DNA of 51,777 nucleotides from Gnetum montanum (taxonomy: Eukaryota; Streptophyta; Gnetopsida; Gnetales; Gnetaceae). Every line of letters begins with the position of its first letter. The first letter of the stretch is position 1. The notes under the pieces are model-generated. The model worked only from the letters and a program-made list of their open reading frames with translations. It made no database searches and had not been told where the DNA came from. The stretch spans positions 1,874,716 through 1,926,492 of the forward strand of contig MNCI01037953.1 of the NCBI GenBank assembly GCA_015680685.1. Direction: 5' to 3'. Both the position numbers and the translations under genes were made by a program. Positions 1-10,220 of the stretch are shown in pieces.

Positions 1-369
1 TCCGTAGACGCTCGTAATCAAGTCGTACTTGTGCGCACTAGGAAAGCAGTAAATAAACAACAATAAAACCATGTACTACAAGGTTTATCCAATCAAGTTC
101 GTCTTTATTGCCGTACACAACTTGAGTTTAGGTTACAAGCTACTCGAATAAAGAGCCGTTCACTCTAGGACTCCTACTGTGGGCACATGGGAAAAATTCT
201 AACTCTGGAGTGATCAATCTGCCAGAGCTTCACTACTTCTAACCAGGATTTGGAAATGAAGGGAGTGCCACCTCTTATTTATAGATATGGCGGCAGACCG
301 TGATATCGTGGCGGACCGTGATATCGCGGTGTACGCGATATCGCGGCACATGCAGGTCGCATCTCATCA
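1..369 (-). mobile_element. Partial family A LTR, reverse orientation
   Basis: Reading the minus strand, the segment begins with the family A terminus TGATGAGATGCG at 369. It passes through several GATATCRCG palindromes at about 300-345 and a TATA-like tatttata at 276-283, then continues through U3/R sequence to the window edge. It is closest to the LTR at 50089-50777: both share the region downstream of the TATA box and the GTGCCC.CAGTAGGAGTC motif. The element body lies outside the window, so it cannot be decided whether this is a 5', 3' or solo LTR. Confidence 0.85.
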
Positions 370-380
370 ACAGCAAACTG

Positions 381-497
381 CAATCAACGAGTAAATATCT
401 AGATACCACAACTAGCCTATCTACAGAGTTTGACTGAATCATGGTTGAAATGCTCGTATTTGTATGGTTGAGTGTAAGGGTACCTTGACACTCATCA
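381..497 (+). repeat. 3' end of a family A LTR, plus orientation
   Basis: This is the terminal part of a family A LTR. It includes the block reading GGTTGAGTGTAAGGGTACC and ends in CTCATCA at 497. The bases after it do not resemble the family primer-binding site, so it is more likely from a 3' or solo LTR than a 5' LTR. The minus-strand LTR at 1-369 abuts it and probably inserted into it; the other side of that insertion is off the window. Confidence 0.75.
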
Positions 498-515
498 GTA
501 TTCTTAGTAACTATG

Positions 516-1447
516 TGATGAGTGGTGAGGTAGCCCTACACTCAACCATACAAATATGAGCATTCATGCACAATCCAGCCAAACTCCGTAGATGGGATAG
601 TTGTGGTATCTAGATAGTTACACGTTGATCACAATTCATTGTCTTTCCACTTGGACTAGTATTTTATTTTTCATGTATGGTTTAGTCTAGAGTGAGGTGT
701 ATGATGTATTTCCTATCACTATGCTACTCCTAGGGACAATGGGAAATAACTTTGTTTTAAGCTAAGAGGGAAAGGCTAAAGAGAGTCTAAGCTAGCCTAA
801 GTGCAATGAGCATTTGTCCTTAATCATCTATACACATCTTGCACCTCATGTACTACCACTAGGATTACCAAGCACATGTTCTAGGTACACTACTGGGATA
901 CCAAGTAGTCATATTTAAATGCTTTTGATTAAGTCGTACTCATTCCGCATTTACTAATAGGGATAGGAAATGAGGGTAGAGAAATATTAATTACAAAAGA
1001 AATAAATAACAATTAAAATTAAGTGAATGCTGCAATGACGAAGTAATCTTGATCTTTATTGCCAGTCATGTGCATGTCCAAGTACATCACACTCAAATAA
1101 AGGTTCCGTACAATTACAATCATCACACTGTGGGCATGCACTAAGGAAAGGGTTATGAGGAAAAACTAACAAAAAGATCCTACTCTAAAACTAACTTCCT
1201 ATAAGTCTCTCTTGCATCCAATTGTGTATTTATAGGCTCACATAGAAACCATGATATCATGTATCTGATATTTCTTGTCAAGCTATGATATCACATACTT
1301 GATATCAAGGGTTCAATATCAGGACTCATCAAATATTAGGGGTCTAATAATACGGGTTTGATATTAGCACCTAGTTAACAAGGGTCTAATATCAGCACCG
1401 AGTTAACAAGGGTCTGATATTAGCACCTGACAAACCACAATTCATCA
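516..1447 (-). repeat. 3' LTR of element 1
   Basis: A 932-bp LTR whose minus-strand start ends at 1447 (TGATGAATTG) and whose end is at 516 (CTCATCA). The TATA-like box is tatttata at 1227-1234 on the minus strand. Upstream of it is a decayed GATATC array, then about three copies of a roughly 31-bp unit containing aacaagggtctaatatcag (1345-1435). A polyadenylation-like AATAAA and the family terminal block are present. Confidence 0.9.
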
Positions 1448-1461
1448 TACCCCCATGACTA
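1448..1461 (-). other. Polypurine tract of element 1
   Basis: On the minus strand this reads AGTCATGGGGGTA directly before the LTR terminus TGATGA. That is the expected plus-strand primer position. The same 11-mer AGTCATGGGGG precedes the 3' LTRs at 15449 and 44835. Confidence 0.85.
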
Positions 1462-1559
1462 AATAACAACTCATCCTCGAGTGAAAGAAAGTGAGGAACA
1501 AGCTCAATTGATTACATAGTGGATACGTATTGGATTATTGATTAACTAGAAATTTATTC

Positions 1560-2066
1560 ATGCTACAGTGGAGAATTGAATACAATAAAATTGGGACACA
1601 GACACAAAATTACAAAATTTATTGCAACTCATGTGGTTCTTGATGGCGGTGGCTCCTCCATGGTGCCTTTCCTTTGTCCTGTGCTTCAAGATTCTAGGAT
1701 TGATACCGTTGAAGAAGAACCTAATGTTTCTTCTCTTCTATCTAAGGATTATGAGGCATCCATGTTGATGTTCTAATGTTTGATGGAGTCAGCACTTTCC
1801 ATGGACACAATAGCTATGGAAAAAATTGATTGGCCTTGACATGCCATGCTGCAAATAGATGTTGTTTCTCTTCATAGGCTTGGGCCCTGACCTCTCCACC
1901 TTTTTCTTGGCTAGATTGTGCAATGACAGGAGTTCCCTAATGGATGTTGAATGATTGTGCCTCCTGCTCCACATGTCTTACATGAGGTCCTTGGCTTCTA
2001 CCTCCCCCCTAGGTGTTTAGTTGCACCTTAAGAAGGTCCTCCTTGTTGTCCTCTTTTAGGGGTCAT
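1560..2066 (-). pseudogene. Remnant of family A ORF2 (internally deleted)
   Basis: The minus-strand reading starts at an ATG at 2066 with MTPKRGQQGGPS. This matches the start of the longer ORF2 at 47793 (MVPKHGQQEGPSQG). After about 40 codons the homology jumps to the far C-terminal part of that ORF, where both copies share a short charged region and the downstream TCCATGG-AAGTGCT segment. Comparison with 45200-47793 implies that about 2.4 kb was lost here, with the junction near 1890-1937. Premature stops are also present. No function remains. Confidence 0.7.
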
Positions 2067-3992
2067 CTATAATCACAAAAAGATCAATTTTTAGTAAGGT
2101 TATTGAAAGAAGTTTAATTATTTCATACCTTACTTATTACCTTTAGTAAATGTTGAATTCTTTGCTTAGTGTGATTTTAGAGTTAGAAATTTTTTCAAGG
2201 AAGTTGCCCTAAAAGTCTAATGTTGAACCTAGTTTGTTTAGGTGACACATCAAAGGACACGTAATGGTTTTGAGGAACATTTGATAAAATGATGAAAAAG
2301 GAAAGAATAGATTTGGAAATGAAGTACTTAGAGGGTATAAAATGATGTGGTGGTTTGCAACAAGTAAAAATTACAAAACTCACACAAGTGGATCCTCCCC
2401 AAAGTAGGTTCCAACCTATAATGCCCTTGTGTAACCACACCTTAAAATGTTTGTAGGCACTAGAATGGTTAAATGTAATCTACACTAATGCAACAAAACA
2501 CACACATGTTGATACTACTATGATGAGGTAGGAATTCTATCTGACATAAGACACAAGTCACCAATTCATGAATAGTGAGATGAGGTGAATTGTAGAAGGG
2601 ATTATAAAGATCAATACATGAGGTAACTGACCCAGGGCACAATGAATCTTGAGTGTAGGGCATGATTAATGTGTCATTAACCCATTTTTCCAAAATCAAG
2701 ACTAAGTCTATTCCTTCGATCAGTGACATCACATTATTTCATCCCATGATGGACAACCATAAGAGTACCATGACAACAAGGCGTACAATCACTTGGCATT
2801 TTGTTCAATGGAGGAGTGATTTGGAATTTCTTTACAGCATACTTTCTTTTTGGCCACTTCAACAGACTCTCTCTTTCTTTTTTCTTTTTTTTTATGCGTA
2901 ATATAGAGAAGTTGACTACCTTCAGGCATGGGTACATGTCTTTCCAGTGGGGCCCCCTAGAGTAGCATTGAGTTTCTTGATTGAGTGCCTTTATTACTCT
3001 TACTTCCATTTTTCGTTAGATCTACAAGGATCTTAATATAACCAAGCTGCATGATAACTCCTACAGATGTTACCAAAGAGAATCCACAAGTTCTCTTGAT
3101 GTCACACCCTAACCATTCCCTCTTTGTCCATCATTTTTTGCTCTAGGAATAATGAGCACAAAATCACTTTAAGTTTTAATGTTGTCAAGAATATCATCGT
3201 ACCCAAAGTAGAACCTCTTATTAATAGCATGGTTAGGTGGTTGTGATGGGCTTGCTATCTAAGTAATTAGTCACTTGAGACTTGATACCATAGAATAATA
3301 CCTCAACTAACAAGTCACATTAGTGTTTTATTCATAGATGAGATTACTCATAAAAAGATAAAATAAAAATAAAAAGATAAAACAATAAATTAAAAGATGA
3401 AAAATTGGAAAACAAAAAATTGTAAAATTAAAGAAAAGAAAAAATTTTATTAATTCTACTTGTTATAATGGAGGATATCCCCCATAAATAAACTTTTGAT
3501 CATAGGAAGAATTAATAATTGGAAGGGTTGGATCCATGCATTTTGGAAATATTGGGACCTAGTCACTATGGCATGGTTGGAATGTTCCCAAATTGGGGTG
3601 CACACACTATATTAAAGTTAACATAGTGGGGCAAGTTAGAAGATGAGGTTAATTGATAAGGAGTTGACCCACTATGGCACTCATGACCATAAGATGGTAA
3701 GCAAGGATTGGTATGTCTCCTTATGTGGCTATATTCATTGGGCCCCATAGTTGTTGAAGTTTTGATTGGTGGCTTTAATAAGGTAACACGAGGCGTTGGA
3801 TTCGAGGAAAAAGATGCACCACAATGTTGGACTTGTGCTGAGTTGGAAAATGCAGTGATCTTGGAACTATGCTACCGTTTCCTATGGTCATGTCTAAAGA
3901 AGGGATGCCTTCAATGTTATGGAGGGTTTCCACTACTATTGATAGTAGAAGCACAAGTAATGTTCATGGGTTGATGCTGTGGTGCAAATCCC
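2067..3992 (-). other. Element 1 internal spacer between gag and ORF2
   Basis: No credible coding frame is visible. The segment 2300-2715 is closely repeated at about 48620-49015 in the other minus-strand family A element, including the GGGGAGGATCCACTTG stretch. The part near 3100-3200 resembles, on the minus strand, the sequence at about 13510-13570 in element 2. A-rich runs occur at 3360-3450. Short ORFs here are not conserved. Confidence 0.6.
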
Positions 3993-5640
3993 TCAGGTAT
4001 AGTCAGTGGCGATGGTGAAGGAGGTGAAGGATGAGAATGTTGAAATTGAGGAGAAGTGTAACCTACCCAAGGTGGTGGTCCTGTTGGCAAGGATATGCGT
4101 TGATGGTATTGAGGACAATGATAATAATGTGGTAAGATAGAGGATTTTGATCCGATTGGGGAAATAGGAGGTTGAACTTGATAAGCACTTGGGTTCAGAT
4201 GATAGGAATGGTGTAACCAATTTGGGGGTGGCTTCCCCCATGACTAGGATTTTTTCCACTATGATTGAACACAGTATTTTTGTACGAACTTTAGATGTAA
4301 CATTCTTCCCCAATGTTCATGTAAATGACAAGATTGGGCATTGATCTTTTGGGTGATCATATAGGCAAATGCTACATTGATATGTATGATTGGCAGTTAA
4401 GTTCTTACTCTCTTCTACCCTTCTTTTCGATTGTCTAGTGATATTTTGTCCTATTTCTTGGTTCGTCATGGCTCTGCCTCTAATAATATTGGCATATTCT
4501 CCATATTTTTCATGTATCCACTTCATCATCTTATTGATCTTTGCCTCAATTTTTCTAGTGATTGTAATATTGGCAAAGATGGTTCCACCTCCTTGAGGTG
4601 AGTTGATTTTTCCTCTTCCTAATTATGGACCTTTGTTAGGTTGAGATTTTCAACATTCTCCCATTTAGCCATTTCTCCTTCTTCTTTTGCTAGCTACTTA
4701 ATAAGCTCTTGGAATTGATGGGTTCATAGTTCATATAGTTGACCTAGGGCATACATCCCTAAGGTTTCCATTGTTTCATTACAGAGCCCATCTATGATAT
4801 GGTACATTAGCCTCTCCTCGAAGAACCCATGGCTTGGGTAGTTGTTTTATAGTGCATAATATCTTTCTAAGGCCATTTCCAAGGGTTCATGTTGTGCTTG
4901 ATTCCATTCTTGGATTTGTCTCCTCAAGGCTAACACTCTTGCATAGGTTTGATATCTTTCATTAAAGAGTTATACCATTGTTGGCCAACGTCGAATTGAT
5001 TTTTGTTTTAAAGACCTATACCATAATTTTTCTTGGCCAATGAGTGTTTTGGGAAAGCGCTTAAGTTTTTTCCATCCATTATCAATATTTTTCCATATAT
5101 AGGCATCATGGAAGGCTTGTAACTGATGTTGCAAATCTAAATCATAGCCTCCTAAAAAATTGGGAAATTTTTTTAAATCAAGCCTAGGTAGACAACATTC
5201 CTTAGGATGCCTATAGGATATTTTAACAGCCTCTTATATATGCATTAGGCTTGGTCAACAGGGATTCATCATCACTAAGTAGGTTATAAGTTTGTGCATC
5301 GGGATGATGTTGTCTTTTTTCATGTTGGCATTCTTGACTTTGCCCGTGGGTTCGATTTTTATTTCTACGTTGATCCCTTAAGGAATAGTCATCCATTCCT
5401 AGGGATGTCCCATCTTCAGTAGAGGTGTTTGAGTTGGTTGAAAAAAGTCCTTGAGTATCATTGGGATGTTTGTGAACATATGAAACTCCTGCATAAGATT
5501 GAGTACTCCAAACTCCTTTGTTGGTTCTCTAATGAATTGCCTTGCTAGATGTTGCATTATCACTATCTTGTGAAATAGAAATTGTTGTGAATTTTTTGTG
5601 ACTTAACTAACTTTAATTTCTTTGCTTGAAAGATATATTT
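3993..5640 (-). pseudogene. Degraded retrotransposon gag (element 1)
   Basis: Translating the minus strand in pieces recovers a gag polyprotein broken by frameshifts and stops. The N-terminal part (about 5550-5280) is polar and rich in Asp, Gln and Arg. The middle (about 5130-4700) matches the Retrotrans_gag core, with conserved W, the LFNERYQTYARVLALRR-type segment and the downstream HxxDGL and AKEEGE blocks that align with element 2. Near 4330-4370 is a zinc knuckle reading CSICLYDHPKDQC, that is CX2CX3HX4C. The 3' end is proline-rich. Capsid/nucleocapsid proteins of this type package element RNA in cytoplasmic particles. This copy cannot make an intact product, and no protease was recognised after it. 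Confidence 0.75.
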
Positions 5641-5697
5641 TTAATACCCTATTACAACAATCTTTTATGATATAACTAATTTAGATAATTAGCACCG

Positions 5698-5715
5698 TCC
5701 CCAGCAATGGCGCCA
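5698..5715 (-). other. Primer-binding site, tRNA-Asp type
   Basis: On the minus strand it reads TGGCGCCATTGCTGGGGA, separated by one base from the end of the 5' LTR. It matches the complement of the plant tRNA-Asp 3' end (from memory TGGCGCCGTTGCCGGGGA) at 16 of 18 positions. This primer type is used by Athila and some Tat-lineage gypsy elements. Confidence 0.8.
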
Positions 5716-5716
5716 A

Positions 5717-6677
5717 TGATGAGTGGCGAGGTACTCCTACACTCAACCATATGAATACGAGCATTCACGCACAATCTAGTCAAACTCCATAGATGGGCTA
5801 GTTGTGGTATCTAGATAGTTACATATTGATTACATTTTGTTGTCTTCCCACCTGGACTAGTATTTGCTTTGTCACGTATGGTTTAGTCTAGAGTGAGGTG
5901 TATGATGTGTTTCCTATCACTATGCTACTCCTAGGGAAAATGGAAAATAACTTTGTTTAAAGCTAAGAGGGAAAGGGTGAAGAGAGTCTAAGCTAGCCTA
6001 AGTGCGATGAGCATCCAACCTTAATCATCTTTACACATCTTTGACCTCGTGTACTACCATTGGGATTACCAAGCACATGTTCTAGGTACGCTATTGGGAT
6101 ACTAAGTAGTCACACTTAAATGCTTATGATTAAGTCATACTCATTCCACGTTTACTAATAGGGATAGGAGATGAGGGTAGAGAAATATTAATTACAAAAA
6201 GCAATAAATAACAATTAAAATTAAGTGAATGTTTCTATGATGAAGTAATCTCGATCTTTATTGCTGGTCATGTGCGTGTCCAAGTACATCACACTCGAAT
6301 AAAGGTTCCATACAATTACAATCATCACACTACGGGCATGCACTAGGGAAAGGGTTGAGAGGAAAAATTGAAAAAAAAGATCCTACTCTAATACTAACTT
6401 CCTATGACTTTCCCATGCATCCAATTATGTATTTATAGGCTCACATGGGAACCACGATATCGCATATCCAATATCACTTGTCAGGCTGCAATATCGTGTA
6501 CCTGATATCAAGGGTCTAATATCGGGGTTTGATATTAAGACTCATCATATATCAGGGGTCCGATAATAGGGGTCTGATATTAGCACTTGGTTAACAAGGG
6601 TTCAATATCAATACATGGTTAACAAGGGTCCAATATCACGGGTTTGATATTAGCACCTGACAAACCACGATTCATCA
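5717..6677 (-). repeat. 5' LTR of element 1
   Basis: A 961-bp LTR whose minus-strand start at 6677 is TGATGAATCG and whose end at 5717 is CTCATCA. TATA-like tatttata lies at 6430-6437, preceded upstream by decayed GATATC palindromes and the same roughly 31-bp tandem units seen in the 3' LTR (about 6560-6660). It pairs with 516-1447. Confidence 0.9.
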
Positions 6678-6682
6678 CTATG

Positions 6683-9149
6683 ATTAACATAAAAAATTTC
6701 TAACCTAGGATGATAATGATACCAATTTGTGTAGGCTAAGAGTACAAGAAAACATTCATTTCTCCATCATCTTTTTCTTTCTTTATATTTATTTTTTTTA
6801 TTTGAATTTTTAAATTTTTTTTCTTTTTTATTCTAAAATAGGAAAGGATCATAAATTTGAAAAATTAATGCTTTGAAAATGCTCAGAGTGTTAGGTTACT
6901 ACTTGGAGTCCTTGACATGAACTTGATGAATTAGGCACCTTACCCATCAATTCAATGTGGTAAGCTTAGGTTCATGAAATCATGAACCTCCTCTTACTAT
7001 TGTAATTATACAAGGAAATAATAAATACATAATCCAACCTTATTAATCAAGACACATTCCAATGGTCATAGGATCCCTCAATGACACACCCTTTTCTAAA
7101 TTACAACCAAGCACTCATTTCTACTTTTAAATCTCACACCTTAAAGTGTAGGCATATCAAACCACCCATGTATAGGAAAACATGTTACCTTGGTGGATCA
7201 AAGATTTTTTTCCTCTAAAACAAGGATTGAAGGAGTGTAGAGATCCTGATATATTTCATGCTATTGCAACCATCACCAAAGAATTGCATGGTCTTGATTC
7301 TTTTATGTATTGTGGCACAAGCATATGTAGGCTTGTGTATGAGCTTTGGTATTAATGGTTAGGCCATTTCTCTTCTCTTCAAAATGGGGCTTAGGATGTC
7401 AGAGAAGAAATATATATTAGCTTTTTTAAGAGAATGATGTTGTATGTGTATGCTAGTGCTCCTGAATATGTTTTGTATGTTGTATTAGTTTGGTTGCATG
7501 TATGATTATAAAGGTGTCATTGTGACACCTCTAAACTTGGACTAATGTGTGGCATGTGAATTGTATACTTATATTATGCTCATAAGTTCTTAAGGACATT
7601 GAGGTGTAGTTCACCTTAGATTCACGTTGGAATATTTTACTACTTTAGGACTCCTAGGTAATCTTAAGTGATGCTTCTCTAGACTAGTGCCATGACACTT
7701 AGTATCATAGCTCTACTTTGTGATTCAAGGCCAATTCTAGTTTATGATTCATGATTCATATATTTCTATGATACATACCAAGGAAAAAGAATGCTAGAAT
7801 CTTGGTAATTCTCCTCTTGGTCCCAATCTCGAAAATGAGCTAGTGGGAGATGAAAAACAACATAGTTATATGCATGAGGAGATGCACGATGATGTAAATA
7901 TGTACAAGGATAAAGCTATGAAGACTCAAAGAAGATAGCTAAAAATGAGTGGATAAATCTTAGTTCTAATTTTATGGAGGATCTAATTAAATAGTTATTA
8001 TAAGTTAATGACACAATCAAATGTCATCTACTTGAAATAAACATGACAAAATGATTCAATCATTAGTTGATTTGAGAAAGTTCCTTTCTTTTTGGGGTAA
8101 GCTCTTGCACAAAACAAACATATATACTCTAGCTCAAAATTATGTACTAAGAAATCATGTAGTGTAGCAAGGGAATGTTATCAATGATCTCTAGTTTATG
8201 CAAATTAGTTGTGTGCACTTGAGTTCATTATGATAGATTATAAGATAAGTGTGTTCTCTTCTACCAGCTAATCCTTGTGATAGTTTAAGGCAATGATTTT
8301 ATCATGCATCAAATTTGAGGCAATGTATGTGACCCGTATTATTTACTATAATGTGTTACTTTTTTGGGATGGTTGTTCTTAAATCCATTCATCTTGTAAA
8401 GATTCTTGGGATTATATGCCTTAAGGACTTCATAATTTGATGCTACAATGTGATGACTATATGTTTCTATGTTGAGAAGCTATGTTTAGATTTCCATTCA
8501 AGGATCTTTTGCCATTGATGCCTTGATGGTTTAGCTCTTGATCCATACAAGATAATTGATAATGTTTCAAATTTTCCTATTTTCAAGCTCTTGTGTGATG
8601 AAATTATCCCCATGTTCTTATTCTTGGAAAGTAGTTTAAACATGGAAGTTCTTGAATGTTTAAATATCTTTTTTCTATATAATCAGATTTTGGATTTGAT
8701 TTGACTTAAGAAGTAGTTATTCTAAATGTGGATGATGATTTATCCCTATGTGAAATAACATAATGTTTTTTTGCCAACATATAAACACTCAAATATATAA
8801 GTACTTATGTACTTCACTTTGTGATTTACAATTGGTGGATAGTGGAATAAGTGGCAACAATCTTAGATGAGTGATGACTGTGATGAATAAATCTCTATAT
8901 TCATCATCTTTCATCCATGTTTTACATCTAGCATGGCTGAGAATTTCGTAAGATTATCCTCTACCTATTTGGTACAACACATTTTCTTGCCTATGAACAT
9001 TATGATAGACAATGGTTCCTATTTTATAGGATATCTTAGCAAAGACTATTTGTAATGCTAGATACTTTAGTAATTATGATAGTAAATGTGAAATATTACT
9101 CTATGTTAACCATCTTGATAATAGGTAGATAATAAAATTATCTACCAAG
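6683..9149. other. Unassigned AT-rich region containing repeat copy A
   Basis: No supported gene is present. The segment 7145-7715 is one copy of an older repeat (listed separately). Around 7750-8900 the sequence has a faintly coding-like texture on + but is full of stops and matches no family I can name. It ends at the target duplication of element 2. Confidence 0.5.
7145..7715 (+). repeat. Old dispersed repeat, copy A (uninterrupted)
   Basis: It aligns along its left part with 17100-17404 (shared blocks such as accatcaccaaagaa and tatgtaggcttgtg). Its right part aligns with 36109-36385 (shared blocks such as ggactaatgtgtggcatgtg and gaggtgtag). In this copy the two parts are continuous, around 7446-7475. 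The source element is not recognised. Confidence 0.8.
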
Positions 9150-9160
9150 AAAGCTAATGG

Positions 9161-9345
9161 GATGCGATATCGCATGGGCCGCGATATCGCGTCCACCGCA
9201 ATATCGCATCCCCTGCGATATCGCGTACGCGATATTGCGTCCACCGCAATATCGCATCCCCTGCAATATCGCATCCCCTGCGATATCACGTACGCGATAT
9301 CGCATCTTCTCCTACAATATCGCATATGCGATATCGTAGTGCACC
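9161..9345. promoter_or_regulatory. GCGATATCGC palindrome array in U3
   Basis: About a dozen copies of a perfect or near-perfect palindrome with core GATATC (variants AATATC and GATATT) and CG flanks lie within 185 bp. They are separated by short spacers such as CATCCCCT and GTCCACC. The array stops about 9 bp before the TATA box. Its position suggests a cluster of transcription-factor binding sites, an inference from position only. The same array, more decayed, occupies the same place in every family A LTR here that includes U3. Confidence 0.75.
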
Positions 9346-9353
9346 GCCAAGTC

Positions 9354-9362
9354 TATAAATAA
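9354..9362 (+). promoter_or_regulatory. LTR TATA box
   Basis: The sequence gtctataaataagaggtgg is shared almost unchanged with 15597, 49145, 50155 and, on the minus strand, 276-283. It lies directly downstream of the palindrome array. It is the likely core promoter for the element RNA. Confidence 0.7.
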
Positions 9363-10078
9363 GAGGTGGCTCTCCCTTGTTTCGAAGTTTAGGCCTAAAC
9401 CGTAGAGAAACTTTGGCAGTTTTACCTCTCTAGAGATAGAATAATTTCCATGTGCCCGTAGTAGGAGCTCCAAAGTGAACAGATCTTTATTCAAGTAGAT
9501 ATTGTACTTGAACACAAGTTTGTGTACGAAAATAAAGACAAATTTCTTGGATAAACCTTGCAGTGCATGGACTAAGCTAGATAGGACTTTATTTATTATT
9601 ATTTATTGTTTATGATTTAAATTCTTTATTAGTAATTAAATCTCTCTCAACCCTTCTCCTGTAGTTAAGTGCATTTAGTACGACCGCTTCGAGCACGTGT
9701 GTTATGCTTGGTAATCCCAGTAACGAATAGTGTTTAGTAACTGAGGTTGCATTGGTTCAGGGTGTGAACGGTAAGTGGGAACAGATACTGATGCTAGGTT
9801 AATTAAGGCTTAGTTAGTTAGTTAAAGTTAGTTAATTAGTCTCTTCACCCATCACCTCATTAGCATAGGAGATAAAACACAAAAGACATAAAAATCACAT
9901 ACCTTAGACTTAACCATACAACCGTGACAAATACAAGTAAGTTTGGGAAGACAATGAATGATTAACCTTAATTCTTCCATAAGGTGTGTAGGCACTTAGT
10001 CTGCGGAGTTTGACTGAATTGTGTGTGTAACGCTCATATTTGTATGGTTGAGTGTAGGGGTACCTCGCCACTCATCAT

Positions 10079-10096
10079 AGGCACCATTGCCAGGGA
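10079..10096 (+). other. Primer-binding site of element 2
   Basis: It reads AGGCACCATTGCCAGGGA one base after the 5' LTR end. It is the tRNA-Asp-type site of the family carrying several G-to-A changes. Position and the shared following AGTGTTTGTGCAC stretch support it. Confidence 0.8.
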
Positions 10097-10220
10097 TTAA
10101 GTGTTTGTGCACTAAGTAGAACATAGGAGATCATCCACATCATTGGGAGCTTAAACAAACCCTTAGGGTTAATCCTACAAAAAATAACATAAAAATAATT
10201 AGCACACCGAATAAGACACA

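Larger units (their letters stand above)
516..6677 (-). mobile_element. Complete family A gypsy-type retrotransposon (element 1)
   Basis: A 6.16-kb element lies on the minus strand, flanked by the 5-bp duplication CTATG at 511-515 and 6678-6682. Its 5' LTR is 5717-6677, its 3' LTR is 516-1447, with a primer-binding site at 5698-5715 and a polypurine tract at 1448-1461. The internal 4.3 kb contains a degraded gag (about 3993-5640) and, downstream of it, only the two ends of a second ORF (about 1560-2066). No reverse transcriptase, RNase H or integrase motif is visible, so it was probably mobilised in trans. The LTRs have diverged by many transitions, consistent with an old insertion. Confidence 0.9.
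9155..10077 (+). repeat. 5' LTR of element 2
   Basis: A 923-bp LTR from TAATGGGATG (TGATGGGATG in its 3' partner) to CTCATCA. U3 contains the best preserved GATATCGC array of the window (9161-9345), followed at once by TATA box tataaata at 9354-9361. AATAAAG near 9531 is a likely polyadenylation signal. The terminal block GGTTGAGTGTAGGGGTACC precedes the end. Confidence 0.92.

Noticed and set aside
3566-3974. Opposing ORFs at 3566-3748 (-) and 3708-3974 (+)
   Set aside because: They fall in the degraded gag-to-ORF2 spacer of element 1. The + frame is antisense to the element and not found in other copies.
9161-9345. Regularly spaced repeats resembling a CRISPR array
   Set aside because: Units are 10 bp with similar short linkers, inside an LTR U3 next to a TATA box, in a eukaryotic context.
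9101-9362. Three overlapping ORFs on both strands encoding repeats like RYRIPCDIA
   Set aside because: They are translations of the GATATCGC palindrome array. A repeated palindrome stays open in several frames on both strands.
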